This document shows positions 9,134 through 17,547 of a stretch of 64,000 nucleotides of DNA, piece after piece. Positions within the stretch are counted from its first letter, which is position 1. Each line of letters opens with the position of its first letter. Made by a program: the position numbers and the translations under genes. The DNA is from Flavihumibacter sp. ZG627 (GTDB lineage: Bacteria; Bacteroidota; Bacteroidia; Chitinophagales; Chitinophagaceae). The stretch is taken from assembly GCF_000814325.1 (NCBI RefSeq), contig NZ_JPHF01000003.1:496001-560000 (forward strand). Direction: 5' to 3'. The notes beneath the pieces were generated by a model. That model did no database searches. It saw only the letters and a list, made by a program, of their open reading frames with translations, and was not told the origin of the DNA.

Positions 9134-9907
9134 TTATTTTCCTTTGAAAACCGGCACTCTCTTTTCTAAGAATGCCTGAACACCCTCTTTAAAATCATCT
9201 GAAGTAGCCGCGCGCTGCTGAAGTTTATCTTCATTCTGCAATTGTTCTATGAGCGTATGGGTTTGTGACCATTGCAAAGCTTTTTTAGTATGAGCTAAAC
9301 CAACTGTGGGCATGGAAGCCAGTGTAGATATTATTTTATCTACCTCTGAGGCAAAGCTTTCATCATCAAAATATTTATATATCATTCCCAATCGTTCTGC
9401 TTCTTCTGAGGTTATTTTATCACCCAGCATCATCAGAGCACTTGCTTTCTGGTGGCCCACCAAACGGGGCAGGAAGAAGGTGCCACCACTGTCAGGTATC
9501 AGCCCGATTTTAGAAAAGGCCTGTATGAATGATGCTGAACGTGAGGCTAAAACAATATCACAGCAAAGCGCAATATTAGCACCTGCACCTGCAGCTACCC
9601 CGTTCACAGCAGCTACAACTGGTTTGCGTAGATCACGGATGGCTAAAATTATGGGGTTATAGTGTTCTGATAATATCCTTGCCATGCCTGGGCCCTGGGG
9701 ATCCACCACTTCTGCAAGGTCCTGTCCTGCACTAAACGCCTTGCCCATACCAGTTATAACCACACAGCGGATCTCGTCAGATTGGCATTGCTTTAGTACA
9801 TCCTGCATTTCTAAAGCCATTTCACGATTGAATGAATTTAGTTTGTCAGGTCTGTTAAAGGCGATCCTGGCAATTCCACTGTGGGATTCAAATAGTATGG
9901 ATGACAT
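9134..9907 (-). CDS. paaG: 1,2-epoxyphenylacetyl-CoA isomerase, PaaG-like enoyl-CoA hydratase family
   Basis: A 257-residue crotonase-fold enzyme. The CoA-binding/oxyanion segments are FSAGQDLAEV and VAAVNGVAAGAGANIALCCD, and the sequence IPDSGGTFFLPRLVG has the aspartate in place of the second hydratase glutamate, as in PaaG. PaaG isomerises the ring epoxide of phenylacetyl-CoA to the oxepin. Its position directly after paaABCD and before paaI supports this over generic enoyl-CoA hydratase. PaaF, PaaH, PaaJ, PaaK and PaaZ are not encoded in this window. Confidence 0.85.
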   Translation of the reverse strand: MSSILFESHSGIARIAFNRPDKLNSFNREMALEMQDVLKQCQSDEIRCVVITGMGKAFSAGQDLAEVVDPQGPGMARILSEHYNPIILAIRDLRKPVVAAVNGVAAGAGANIALCCDIVLASRSASFIQAFSKIGLIPDSGGTFFLPRLVGHQKASALMMLGDKITSEEAERLGMIYKYFDDESFASEVDKIISTLASMPTVGLAHTKKALQWSQTHTLIEQLQNEDKLQQRAATSDDFKEGVQAFLEKRVPVFKGK

Positions 9908-9947
9908 GATGATCTGAAATTAGTGATGTATTGGAAACAATGTTGAA

Positions 9948-10475
9948 TCAATGGCATTTAAAATAATCGAAAGGCTCCTGGCAATCACCACATTTATAAA
10001 GAGACTTGCATGCGGTAGAACCAAATTCACTAATCATCCTGGTATTCCATGACCTGCAATGCGGGCATTGAACTGCTTCTTCTCTTTGGAAATACTCCGG
10101 CGTGCAGACCTGTTGTTTAGCATTTGGTGGAGCAATACCATAAGCCTGAAGCTTTTCCTTACTAGCTTCTGTCATCCATTCAGTAGTCCAGGCAGGTGAT
10201 AGAACGGTTTTTATAATCACTGGACCAAATCCGTTTTCCAACAATATCATTCTTATATTCATGCTGATTACATCCATGGCCGGACAACCAGTATAGGTAG
10301 GCGTAATTGTTACCTCAACAGATTTGCCGGACACAATGACATTACGAATAATACCAAGATCAATAACCGAAAGCACAGGTACTTCAGGATCAGGAACTTC
10401 TTCCAGCAATTTCCATACCGTGTAAGCTCCTGGATCATTAATAGCCGATTGCTTATTATCGTTTATAGCTTCCAT
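9948..10475 (-). CDS. paaD: Phenylacetate-CoA oxygenase assembly protein PaaD
   Basis: A 175-residue protein with an N-terminal MIP18/DUF59 domain (VPDPEVPVLSVIDLGI, then TPTYTGCPAMDVI) and a C-terminal zinc ribbon (CPHC ... CGDC), the arrangement seen in PaaD. It is thought to help in Fe or Fe-S maturation of the PaaABCE ring epoxidase. Its ATG directly abuts the stop codon of paaC, so translation is coupled. Confidence 0.9.
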   Translation of the reverse strand: MEAINDNKQSAINDPGAYTVWKLLEEVPDPEVPVLSVIDLGIIRNVIVSGKSVEVTITPTYTGCPAMDVISMNIRMILLENGFGPVIIKTVLSPAWTTEWMTEASKEKLQAYGIAPPNAKQQVCTPEYFQREEAVQCPHCRSWNTRMISEFGSTACKSLYKCGDCQEPFDYFKCH

Positions 10476-11285
10476 TTACCATTCACTATTGGGATAAGCT
10501 CTTTGGAGGTACTGCATCTCTGCAAGAAGAAATCCAAGATGTTCCGTATGTACACCATTCTTACCACCCTGCTGCATCCAGGTGTTTGATGGCAATTCCA
10601 ATGTAGCTGTTTTAAATGTATTGCTGATCTTTTCCATCCACGCCTGCTTCATTTCACTTACGAAAGGAGCTATTCCTGCTGAGGCAATTTCATTTTCATA
10701 GTCGGCAGGATGAAATAATTCGCCCGTGAAAGCCCAAAGGCTTTCTATTGCGTTGATCAAACGTTGCCTGCTTTCATCGGTACCATCACCCAGCCGGATT
10801 ATCCATTCTCCACTCCAACGAACATGGTATAAAACTTCTTTCAAAGATTTCTCCGCGATAGCAGCTAATTGCAAGTCGTAGCTTTTCTGCATCCCCCTGT
10901 AAAGTTGTTCCTGGTACGCGCTGAATAAAAACTGCCGGGTTACAGTGCGGGCCCAATCACCATTGAGTTGTTCAACCAGTAAACAGTTCCTGAACTCATT
11001 TACATCACGTAAATAGGCCAGGTCATCTTCATCAATTTCACCGGGAACCTTTTGGAAAGCAGGTGAGTTAATGATCGATGATAATGCATCATTATTCTTA
11101 TTGAATACTAATGCTGCATATTGATAGAGATTTCTTGATTGTCCAATAAGATCGAGCGCAATATTGGAAATGGCGATATCCTGTTCGAGGTTGGGCCCAT
11201 GACCAGTCCATTCGCTATTGCGATGACCAAGTATAAGCGCATTGTCTGCCAGATGAAGTGTATACAGGAAAAGTTCTCGATTCAT
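10476..11285 (-). CDS. paaC: Phenylacetyl-CoA 1,2-epoxidase subunit PaaC
   Basis: A 269-residue ferritin-like helical protein matching PaaC, the structural partner of the catalytic subunit PaaA in the ring 1,2-phenylacetyl-CoA epoxidase. Recognisable parts are LADNALILGHRNSEW at the N-terminus, DIAISNIALDLIGQSR, and HVRWSGEWIIRLGDGT in the middle. The di-iron ligands are not all retained in PaaC in general, and I did not check each one. It lies between paaB and paaD with spacing of 22 bp and 0 bp. Confidence 0.92.
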   Translation of the reverse strand: MNRELFLYTLHLADNALILGHRNSEWTGHGPNLEQDIAISNIALDLIGQSRNLYQYAALVFNKNNDALSSIINSPAFQKVPGEIDEDDLAYLRDVNEFRNCLLVEQLNGDWARTVTRQFLFSAYQEQLYRGMQKSYDLQLAAIAEKSLKEVLYHVRWSGEWIIRLGDGTDESRQRLINAIESLWAFTGELFHPADYENEIASAGIAPFVSEMKQAWMEKISNTFKTATLELPSNTWMQQGGKNGVHTEHLGFLLAEMQYLQRAYPNSEW

Positions 11286-11307
11286 AATATTACTATATCT
11301 ACTTCTG

Positions 11308-11688
11308 TTACATATGTTTCAATTCATCGGGCAAATCATAAAATGTGGGATGTCTGTATACTTTGTCATTGGCAGGATCATATAAACTTTCAGCGTCATC
11401 CGGGTTAGAAGCATGGATGTATTTGCTTTCCACCACCCATATACTTACCCCTTCCTGTCGTCTAGTATATACGTCACGGGCATTTTCTATGGCCATTTGT
11501 GCATCGGCTGCATGCAGGCTACCTACATGTTTATGGTCAAGCCCCTGCTTACTCCTGATAAAAACTTCCCAGAGTGGCCAGTCGCGGGTTAAATCCTCAA
11601 AGCCACCGCCCATACCTGTACCTGATGATTTTACCCCCTCCCGGTCTCCAAAATCACCATATAATTGATTTTTGATATAGTATTTCAT
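11308..11688 (-). CDS. paaB: Phenylacetyl-CoA 1,2-epoxidase subunit PaaB
   Basis: A 126-residue PaaB subunit. Its signature is WPLWEVFIRSKQGLDHKHVGSLHA in the middle (about residues 36-60), followed by ALENARDVYTRR-like and VWVVESKYIHAS-like strands. PaaB bridges PaaAC heterodimers. It is longer than E. coli PaaB because of an N-terminal stretch of about 30 residues rich in glycine. It starts 23 bp after paaA. Confidence 0.92.
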   Translation of the reverse strand: MKYYIKNQLYGDFGDREGVKSSGTGMGGGFEDLTRDWPLWEVFIRSKQGLDHKHVGSLHAADAQMAIENARDVYTRRQEGVSIWVVESKYIHASNPDDAESLYDPANDKVYRHPTFYDLPDELKHM

Positions 11689-11711
11689 AGCTCTATATTT
11701 TATGGTTGCTA

Positions 11712-12671
11712 TCAGGCCACTGATCTTTCTGTTTTCATACGTTGCTTCTCTGCATATGCCATTGCAGCATCTCTTACCCAGGCACCCTCTTCATGAGCTT
11801 TTATGCGTGCTGCAAGCCTTTCGCGGTTGCATGGGCCGTTACCACTAACCACATTCCAGAACTCCTGCCAGTCGATAGTGCCGAAATCATAGTGACCCTT
11901 TTCCTCATTCCACTTTAAATTATCATCAGGGAGGCTCATGCCCAGCATCTTTACCTGCTCTGCACATACATCAACAAATTTCTGTCGCAGTTCATCATTA
12001 GTGAATCTTTTGATTTTCCATTTCATGCTCTGCGCGGTATGTGGCGATGCATCATCTGAGGGACCAAACATCATCACACTCGGCCACCACCAGCGATTTA
12101 TGGCATCCTGGCACATTGCACGCTGCGCTTCAGTACCCCTGCTTAGGGTTAATAAAATTTCGAAACCCTGACGCTGGTGAAAACTTTCTTCTTTACATAC
12201 CCTAACCATGGCCCTGGCATATGGTCCGTATGAAGTGCGGGTAAGTGGAACCTGGTTCATTATAGCTGCACCGTCCACAAGCCACCCTATGGCACCAATA
12301 TCCGCCCATGATAATGTTGGATAGTTGAATATGCTGGAATATTTCGCTTTACCAGAATGGAGTTGGTCGATCATTTCTGCGCGACTTGTACCGAGCGTTT
12401 CAGCGGCACTATACAAATAGAGTCCATGCCCTGCTTCATCCTGTACTTTAGCAATAAGTGTTGCCTTTCTCCTGAGGGAAGGGGCGCGGGTAATCCAGTT
12501 TCCTTCAGGCAACATGCCTACTATTTCACTGTGGGCATGTTGTGAAATTTGCCTGACAAGGGTCTGGCGGTATTTCTCCGGCATCCAGTCGCGGGGTTCA
12601 ATCCTAATCTCCTCATCGATCTTACCTTGAAAATATTGCTCCTGACTTTGGTTCATTTGCGTTGTTTCCAT
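11712..12671 (-). CDS. paaA: Phenylacetyl-CoA 1,2-epoxidase catalytic subunit PaaA
   Basis: A 319-residue ferritin-like di-iron monooxygenase subunit that carries the active site of the PaaABCE complex, which turns phenylacetyl-CoA into its ring 1,2-epoxide. The iron-binding ExxH motif is DEAGH at residues 78-82 (Glu79, His82), with the second one in KEESFHQRQ at about residues 165-173. It is the first gene of the paaABCD-G-I run. A palindrome shared with the paaR promoter and a perfect TAnnTTTG element lie within 40 bp of its ATG, so transcription starts almost at the ATG. Confidence 0.95.
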   Translation of the reverse strand: METTQMNQSQEQYFQGKIDEEIRIEPRDWMPEKYRQTLVRQISQHAHSEIVGMLPEGNWITRAPSLRRKATLIAKVQDEAGHGLYLYSAAETLGTSRAEMIDQLHSGKAKYSSIFNYPTLSWADIGAIGWLVDGAAIMNQVPLTRTSYGPYARAMVRVCKEESFHQRQGFEILLTLSRGTEAQRAMCQDAINRWWWPSVMMFGPSDDASPHTAQSMKWKIKRFTNDELRQKFVDVCAEQVKMLGMSLPDDNLKWNEEKGHYDFGTIDWQEFWNVVSGNGPCNRERLAARIKAHEEGAWVRDAAMAYAEKQRMKTERSVA

Positions 12672-12675
12672 CCTT

Positions 12676-12708
12676 CAAATTTAGGAAATTAAACTAACAA
12701 TTGTTAGT
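12676..12708 (-). promoter_or_regulatory. paaA promoter and PaaR-type operator
   Basis: On the minus strand a perfect -7 element TAAATTTG (12676-12683) ends 5 nt before the paaA ATG. Nine bases upstream lies a perfect 16-bp palindrome ACTAACAATTGTTAGT (12693-12708), between the -7 element and the expected -33 region. Nearly the same palindrome is found at the paaR promoter, so it is probably the binding site of the TetR regulator encoded by paaR. Binding is inferred. Confidence 0.7.
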
Positions 12709-12710
12709 AC

Positions 12711-12768
12711 CCATCTGACCTATGTCGCGACTTAAATTCGAACGTATGTCCTGACATATGTCAGACGG
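12711..12768. repeat. Hairpin element, copy 1, at the paaE 3' end
   Basis: An imperfect inverted repeat with outer arms CCATCTGACCTATGTC (12711-12726) and GACATATGTCAGACGG (12753-12768), separated by about 26 bases. It ends 3 bp before the paaE stop codon. A longer relative is at 47562-47652, sharing the outer TCTGAC...TGTC words and lying again at the 3' end of a minus-strand gene. It may act as a terminator or be a REP-like mobile palindrome; no T-tract follows directly. Confidence 0.65.
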
Positions 12769-12771
12769 ATA

Positions 12772-13854
12772 TTATTTGGAATCGAAATCCACCACAACAG
12801 AATCTGTTCGTGGATGACTCTGGCAGGTTAGTATAAACCCTGCCGCCAACTCATCGGGTTCAAGTGCATAGTTCATGTCCATAGACACCTCTCCACTAAC
12901 AAGTTTTGCCCGGCAAGTGGCACAAACTCCACCTTTGCAAGCATAGGGCAGATCGGCGCCTTGCTTTAATGCTGCATCCAGAATGGAGATGCTATTAAAG
13001 GGAAGTTCGAAATCAAACCCAACACCATCGAGCCTTACCGAGACCCTGGCAACTGGTCCATTATTTGTTTTATCCGCGGCCGTTACTGCGTTATCTTTTA
13101 GTTTTTGTCCTGGAGTTGTAAAGAGTTCGAAATGCATCTTAGGGGATGCAACTCCGTTATCCAATAAATAATCACGAACAGAAAATATCATTTCTTCCGG
13201 TCCACATATAAAGAACTGATCAGTTGCCGGAATATTCACCAACTTCTTTGAAAGTTGGGCCACTTTTTCTGCATTGATACGGCCAGCATTAATAGCTGAA
13301 TCGGTGCGTTCACGACTAAGTACATGGATCACACGGAAGCGGTTGATGAATCGGTTCTTCAACGCTTCCAGGGCTTCCTTAAAAATGATGGACCCTCGGT
13401 TACGGTTTCCATAAACAAGAGTGAAATTGCTTTTAGGCTCAGTAGCAAGGGTTGTGCGGATTATAGATAGTATGGGTGTGATTCCGCTACCTGCGGCGAA
13501 GGCCAGATAACTTTTCTTGTGATTGGCATCCAGGTCAGTATGAAATTTTCCAGTGGGAGGAAGCACTTCAAGACTATCACCCTTACGAAGCTTTTCATTA
13601 GCAAATTTTGAAAAACGACCATCCTTTACTGATTTAACTGCCACCCTGAGTTCATTGTCAAACGGGGAAGAACAAATGGAATAAGAACGCCTGATCTCTT
13701 CACCATTTAAGTGGGTACGAAGTGTAATGTTTTGTCCCTCCCTGAATCGAAAGGTCTCCTTTAGGTTATCCGGTATGTCAAAGGCAATTGAAACACATTC
13801 ATTGGTTTCTTTTCGAATATCGCTGATAGTAAGCTTGTGGAAATGGATAGACAT
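12772..13854 (-). CDS. paaE: Phenylacetate epoxidase reductase PaaE
   Basis: A 360-residue oxidoreductase with an N-terminal FAD-binding barrel (RRSYSICSSPF-like, about residues 53-66), an NAD(P)-binding domain (FAAGSGITPILSII, and FICGPEEMI) and a C-terminal plant-type [2Fe-2S] ferredoxin domain with cysteines in CKGGVCATC and a distant LTCQS. PaaE passes electrons from NADPH to PaaA. Unlike in many species it is not at the end of paaABCDE but follows paaR, 46 bp downstream, and is separated from paaA by a hairpin element and a promoter. Confidence 0.93.
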   Translation of the reverse strand: MSIHFHKLTISDIRKETNECVSIAFDIPDNLKETFRFREGQNITLRTHLNGEEIRRSYSICSSPFDNELRVAVKSVKDGRFSKFANEKLRKGDSLEVLPPTGKFHTDLDANHKKSYLAFAAGSGITPILSIIRTTLATEPKSNFTLVYGNRNRGSIIFKEALEALKNRFINRFRVIHVLSRERTDSAINAGRINAEKVAQLSKKLVNIPATDQFFICGPEEMIFSVRDYLLDNGVASPKMHFELFTTPGQKLKDNAVTAADKTNNGPVARVSVRLDGVGFDFELPFNSISILDAALKQGADLPYACKGGVCATCRAKLVSGEVSMDMNYALEPDELAAGFILTCQSHPRTDSVVVDFDSK

Positions 13855-13899
13855 TGCAATCGTTCTAATAATAACGTGAATAACCTTGTGTGAAGGTGA

Positions 13900-14490
13900 T
13901 TATGCTTTAAGGCCTTCGATCATGATGAGGACCATATTCTCTTCAAGTTGTTTGGGGCTAATCTTTTCCTTGCTTCGATGCCAGCTTTCTATGCCATTCA
14001 CAGCATGTAGCATTATTAGTACAACGGTAGGGGCATCCACGTCCTTGATCTCTTTGTTAGCAATGCCTTCTTCAATGATTCCGGCAATCCTTTTTCTGTA
14101 TGCCCGGCGTTGGTTGTGGTAGTTTGAAAGATATGGGTCGGAAAGGTGTCGCCATTCACGATCGGCCACAATCACCATTTCATAATGATTGAACATTTGT
14201 TGGATATGAAATCGCAGAATTGCCTCCACCTTTCGGATATTAGCGATGCCGCTTGCTTCGATTTCATCACATTTCTGATTGAAGGCGTTGGCCACCTTGA
14301 AACATATCTCCTGCAATAGTTCCTCTTTACTCTGAATATGGTTATAAAGACTAGCGGCCTCAACACCTACTGCTTCTGCGAGATCACGCATGGAAGCGGC
14401 CTTAAAGCCTTTTTCCCGGAAGAGTCTGGTGGCAGCATCCACAATCACTTCTTTCTTGGTACCGTTGGTTTTGCTTTTGATCTTAGCCAT
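13900..14490 (-). CDS. paaR: TetR-family regulator, probable PaaR
   Basis: A 196-residue TetR repressor: N-terminal helix-turn-helix (IVDAATRLFREKGFKAASMRDLAEAVGV, about residues 15-42, then SLYNHIQSKEELL) and a helical ligand-binding domain. I chose the ATG at 14490; a TTG three codons upstream is also in frame. Similar TetR proteins (PaaR) sense phenylacetyl-CoA and repress paa genes in some bacteria. Its own promoter carries a near-copy of the palindrome in front of paaA, which suggests self-regulation and control of the whole cluster. The effector is inferred. Confidence 0.82.
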   Translation of the reverse strand: MAKIKSKTNGTKKEVIVDAATRLFREKGFKAASMRDLAEAVGVEAASLYNHIQSKEELLQEICFKVANAFNQKCDEIEASGIANIRKVEAILRFHIQQMFNHYEMVIVADREWRHLSDPYLSNYHNQRRAYRKRIAGIIEEGIANKEIKDVDAPTVVLIMLHAVNGIESWHRSKEKISPKQLEENMVLIMIEGLKA

Positions 14491-14496
14491 AACATC

Positions 14497-14524
14497 CAAA
14501 TATACAAACGAACAGCTGTTAGTT
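14497..14524 (-). promoter_or_regulatory. paaR promoter and operator
   Basis: On the minus strand a perfect -7 element TATATTTG (14497-14504) ends 7 nt before the paaR ATG. Directly upstream, 14508-14523 reads ACGAACAGCTGTTAGT, an inverted repeat with one mismatch. It matches the paaA palindrome ACTAACAATTGTTAGT at 13 of 16 positions, including both TGTTAGT arms except one base. Confidence 0.7.
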
Positions 14525-14570
14525 GCATGTCCCTATTCCCCCCAAACCCAATATTTTGGAAAAAATCGGC

Positions 14571-14602
14571 TAGTTTTGCGCCGGTTTATGGTTTTAAACC
14601 GG
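14571..14602 (+). promoter_or_regulatory. PfkB kinase promoter with start-site hairpin
   Basis: A perfect -7 element TAGTTTTG (14571-14578) is followed at once by an inverted repeat CCGGTTT (14581-14587) / AAACCGG (14596-14602), which would put a hairpin at the very 5' end of the mRNA, about 75 nt before the start codon. This could protect the transcript end or be an operator. Confidence 0.5.
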
Positions 14603-14677
14603 TTCCGCAGCAATTTCTAAGGGCTGGATTTACATTTTTAACCGTAAGCTTCAAATCTCAAACAACAAACCTCTTAT

Positions 14678-15610
14678 ATGTCTTTAATAGTTGTGGGTAC
14701 CATGGCCTTTGATGCCATTGAAACGCCTTTCGGAAAAAGTGGCCAGATCGTTGGTGGGTCCGCTACTTATGTAGCCTGGAGTGCTTCCAATTTTGTTCGT
14801 CCGGTTAACCAGATTTCAGTGATAGGCTATGATTTTCCTCAGGAGGAGCTTAATGCGCTGGCCGCCAGGGGAGTACAATTAGAAGGGGTACAAATAAAAC
14901 AGGACGAGAAATCGTTCTTCTGGGCGGGAAAATATCACATGGATATGAATACCCGTGATACGTTAGACACCCAATTAAATGTGTTGGCCAATTTTAATCC
15001 TGTTGTACCAGACAGTTACCAGGGTTCAGAATTTCTGATGTTAGGAAACCTGATGCCCAGTCTCCAACTGAGTGTGATAAAGCAATTAAAGCAACGTCCG
15101 AAGTTAATAGTAATGGATACAATGAATTTCTGGATGGATATTGCTATGCCCGATCTGGAAGAAGTTTTAAAGGAAGTGGATGTTTTGATGTTGAATGATA
15201 GCGAAGCGCGTCAGCTGAGTGGTCAATTCTCATTGGTAAGGGCTGCAAAAGAGATCAGGAAGATGGGCCCTAAATATGTTGTTATAAAAAAGGGTGAGCA
15301 CGGTGCACTATTATTCCACGAGGAGAATGTATTCTTTGCTCCTGCCTTGCCTCTCGAAGATGTATTTGATCCAACAGGAGCTGGGGATACCTTTGCTGGT
15401 GGTTTCATTGGTCATCTTGCTGCTACTAAAGACATCTCTTTTGAAAATATGAAAACCGCAATAATAAAAGGTTCTGCACTTGCATCCTTTTGCGTGGAGA
15501 AATTTGGCACCACCAGAATGAAAGAAATTACTATTTCGGATATTGATCAACGTGTACAACAATTTGTTGACCTTGTAAACTTCGACATTACACTGACGAA
15601 TAATATTTGA
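14678..15610 (+). CDS. PfkB-family carbohydrate kinase
   Basis: A 310-residue ribokinase-like sugar kinase. The N-terminal glycine pair is GGSATYVAWSA (about residues 27-37), and the second PfkB signature DPTGAGDTFAGGF begins at Asp231, with the catalytic base at Asp237 and the anion-hole GAG before it. The substrate cannot be told from sequence; adenosine/ribokinase-like or sugar kinases are the nearest groups. It stands between the paa regulator and a convergent surface protein gene, 3 bp away, and is probably a single-gene unit. Confidence 0.85.
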   Translation: MSLIVVGTMAFDAIETPFGKSGQIVGGSATYVAWSASNFVRPVNQISVIGYDFPQEELNALAARGVQLEGVQIKQDEKSFFWAGKYHMDMNTRDTLDTQLNVLANFNPVVPDSYQGSEFLMLGNLMPSLQLSVIKQLKQRPKLIVMDTMNFWMDIAMPDLEEVLKEVDVLMLNDSEARQLSGQFSLVRAAKEIRKMGPKYVVIKKGEHGALLFHEENVFFAPALPLEDVFDPTGAGDTFAGGFIGHLAATKDISFENMKTAIIKGSALASFCVEKFGTTRMKEITISDIDQRVQQFVDLVNFDITLTNNI

Positions 15611-15613
15611 GCT

Positions 15614-17314
15614 TCAGAAATTTTTATTGGCAAGCGTTACCGCAAATCGGTAACGCTTTGTTTTTCCTGTTAAATGGAATACATCAGTTGAAATAATATA
15701 GATTCCCGGTCCTGAAATTTTGCCTTTGTCATCCCGGCCGTCCCAGCTGTAATTCCCTTCCCTGCCACAGAGAGCATTGTTCGCCAATTGCCGGAGAAGC
15801 TGACCATTCCGATTAAAGATGCGGACGGTAGCAACTGTTCCTGCTTCCTGAAAACGATATTTAATTTTACACTCCTCTTCAATTCCATCACCATCAGGTG
15901 AAAATAGGGAGGGTTCTGCCCATATTTTATCGTCATGGATCTGGTAATTTAAATGTTGAGAATTTTGGTATCCGGGAGTGCCATATCCTGAATGTATTGC
16001 GGCCGAGTGCCAATTGTTTTTGTCTTGTGTTTCAGCGCGGGGATCGATCTTTTCCAGTGATACACCATCTTTTATTCTCACTAGTTCAGAATGCCAGTTT
16101 TCATGATACTTCAGCTCGTCAATAACTTGCATAGCCGTATCCAGCAGAACTATATTTCCTGTTTCATTAGGCCATGATGGAAGATCTGCAATCAGCACCA
16201 CCTGTGATGGAGCCTTAAGATGATACTGCTTGCCAACCCATGCAAGATCTGTCGTGAACGCCATATGATCGCCTGGGAAAAGATAACGTGTAGACTCCCC
16301 GAGAGGCTTCACTGAACTGATCTCTGCTCTGCTATTGCGGTTCCCTACCAGTAAATAGTTTAGGTCTATTATTTTATTGCCATTATTATATATCTCAAAA
16401 TAATCACTTCCTCCAGACGGAGGGTCATTCATGATTTCGTTGATAATGATATTTTCCGGATGAGTTTGGGGAATCCCGGTTTTGGTCTGATTGAAAGTAC
16501 TTAATGGTTGCTGTAAACAATTTTGCAGGTCTCTGGCAGTGATATTATAAATCTTACCAGGCTCCATAGCATCGTTTAACTCTATGCGGATCAAATTGTA
16601 TAATGGTGATAATGGAACCACATTATTAATCGTTATTGGCGGCTCCAGAAAGTATCTTTCACTCAATCTTGCAGAAGCTGTATCAACAGCGTCATTAAAT
16701 ACCAATATTATATGCATGGAATCCAATGTATATGCATGCAATAAGCTGAAGTGTTTGGAATCAGGTATTGAAATTTGAGAATTATTTGGTATGCCCGGAC
16801 TTCCACCCAAAGGGTTATTACTAGCGATCCAATTAGATTGGATGGAACAGGCTGCTTTTAAATCCACAAGCTCCAAGCTCCAGCCACCATCTCTTTTATT
16901 GGCAGGCATAATTATGGGATTATAACTGACTGCATGGTGTATTGCCGAATCTCTATCATAAAGAAAAAGGGTATCGCTATCATTCAATAGGATGGGGAAC
17001 CGCTCGATACCCCAAACTCTTCCATATACCTGTAAATGAGATACTGATTCTTTACTACAGATAATAATTATACTGTCTTTTTCGAGTATAACGCCATCCT
17101 CAATAATAGCCGGATTATGCCCGGTTCCCAGTCGCCAACCCGAGAGATCAATTCGCTCACCGCTAATATTTGTTAACTCTATGTATTCCTTCGGAGGAAG
17201 TGCCACCGCCGGAACCGGGTCTGCCATAATTTCTGTTATTACTACCTTTAACCCTTGCCCATAAAGAGTTTGAGTACAGAGAATGAACAGTGCTATAATA
17301 GATTTACCAAACAT
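15614..17314 (-). CDS. Lamin-tail-domain protein with gliding-type C-terminal domain
   Basis: A 566-residue secreted protein. A signal peptide spans residues 1-19 (ending LYGQG). It is followed by a first lamin-tail domain (EIMADPVPAV...EYIELTNISGERIDLSGWRL, about residues 25-110), a beta-rich middle, a second lamin-tail-like domain (INEIMNDPPSGGSDYFEIYNNG, about residues 287-370), and a C-terminal FlgD/gliding-associated Ig-like domain (SLFSPDGDGIEEE ... WDGRDDKGK...PGIYI, about residues 460-566). Such proteins are exported to the surface or handled by the type IX system in Bacteroidota. No enzyme domain is visible; a structural or adhesive role is inferred. Confidence 0.8.
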   Translation of the reverse strand: MFGKSIIALFILCTQTLYGQGLKVVITEIMADPVPAVALPPKEYIELTNISGERIDLSGWRLGTGHNPAIIEDGVILEKDSIIIICSKESVSHLQVYGRVWGIERFPILLNDSDTLFLYDRDSAIHHAVSYNPIIMPANKRDGGWSLELVDLKAACSIQSNWIASNNPLGGSPGIPNNSQISIPDSKHFSLLHAYTLDSMHIILVFNDAVDTASARLSERYFLEPPITINNVVPLSPLYNLIRIELNDAMEPGKIYNITARDLQNCLQQPLSTFNQTKTGIPQTHPENIIINEIMNDPPSGGSDYFEIYNNGNKIIDLNYLLVGNRNSRAEISSVKPLGESTRYLFPGDHMAFTTDLAWVGKQYHLKAPSQVVLIADLPSWPNETGNIVLLDTAMQVIDELKYHENWHSELVRIKDGVSLEKIDPRAETQDKNNWHSAAIHSGYGTPGYQNSQHLNYQIHDDKIWAEPSLFSPDGDGIEEECKIKYRFQEAGTVATVRIFNRNGQLLRQLANNALCGREGNYSWDGRDDKGKISGPGIYIISTDVFHLTGKTKRYRFAVTLANKNF

Positions 17315-17363
17315 ATCATAAAGCTCGTTTTTGCCCGGATGATATGCAATAGCAAAATAATAT

Positions 17364-17394
17364 TTGGGTGAAAAAACCCTTCACTGTATTTTCG
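17364..17394 (+). promoter_or_regulatory. Probable asd leader promoter
   Basis: A TTG at 17364-17366 and TATTTTCG at 17387-17394 are 20 bp apart and resemble the Bacteroidota -33 and -7 elements, with one mismatch in the latter. The start site would be at or next to the leader ATG at 17400. Confidence 0.4.
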
Positions 17395-17399
17395 TATTC

Positions 17400-17462
17400 A
17401 TGGCAATGATGAAACATACTACGAAGATTAAGAAACAGCTCCCAGAGCAGGAAGGTGTTTGA
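17400..17462 (+). CDS. Putative leader peptide of asd (20 aa)
   Basis: A short open frame of 20 codons between a promoter-like sequence and a rho-independent terminator hairpin, upstream of asd. Its first twelve residues, MAMMKHTTKIKK, contain ten Met, Lys, Thr or Ile residues, all end products of the aspartate pathway whose second step is Asd. This is the composition expected for a transcription-attenuation leader peptide. A GGAAGG stretch inside the frame (17450-17455) can pair with CCTTCC (17495-17500) in the left arm of the terminator, so an anti-terminator is possible. Expression is inferred. Confidence 0.6.
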   Translation: MAMMKHTTKIKKQLPEQEGV

Positions 17463-17491
17463 TAGTCGTATATATTCGTATAAATAGACTC

Positions 17492-17521
17492 AAGCCTTCC
17501 CATCAGGGAAGGCTTTTTTTT
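17492..17521 (+). terminator. Attenuator-type terminator before asd
   Basis: A perfect 10-bp stem AAGCCTTCCC (17492-17501) / GGGAAGGCTT (17506-17515) with a 4-base loop and a run of eight T (17514-17521). It lies after the leader peptide stop codon and 26 bp before asd, on the asd strand. No other plus-strand gene lies upstream for which it could be an ordinary terminator, since the preceding gene is on the minus strand. Confidence 0.8.
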
Positions 17522-17547
17522 AAACAAAAAAGCAAGCAAAACGAAAA

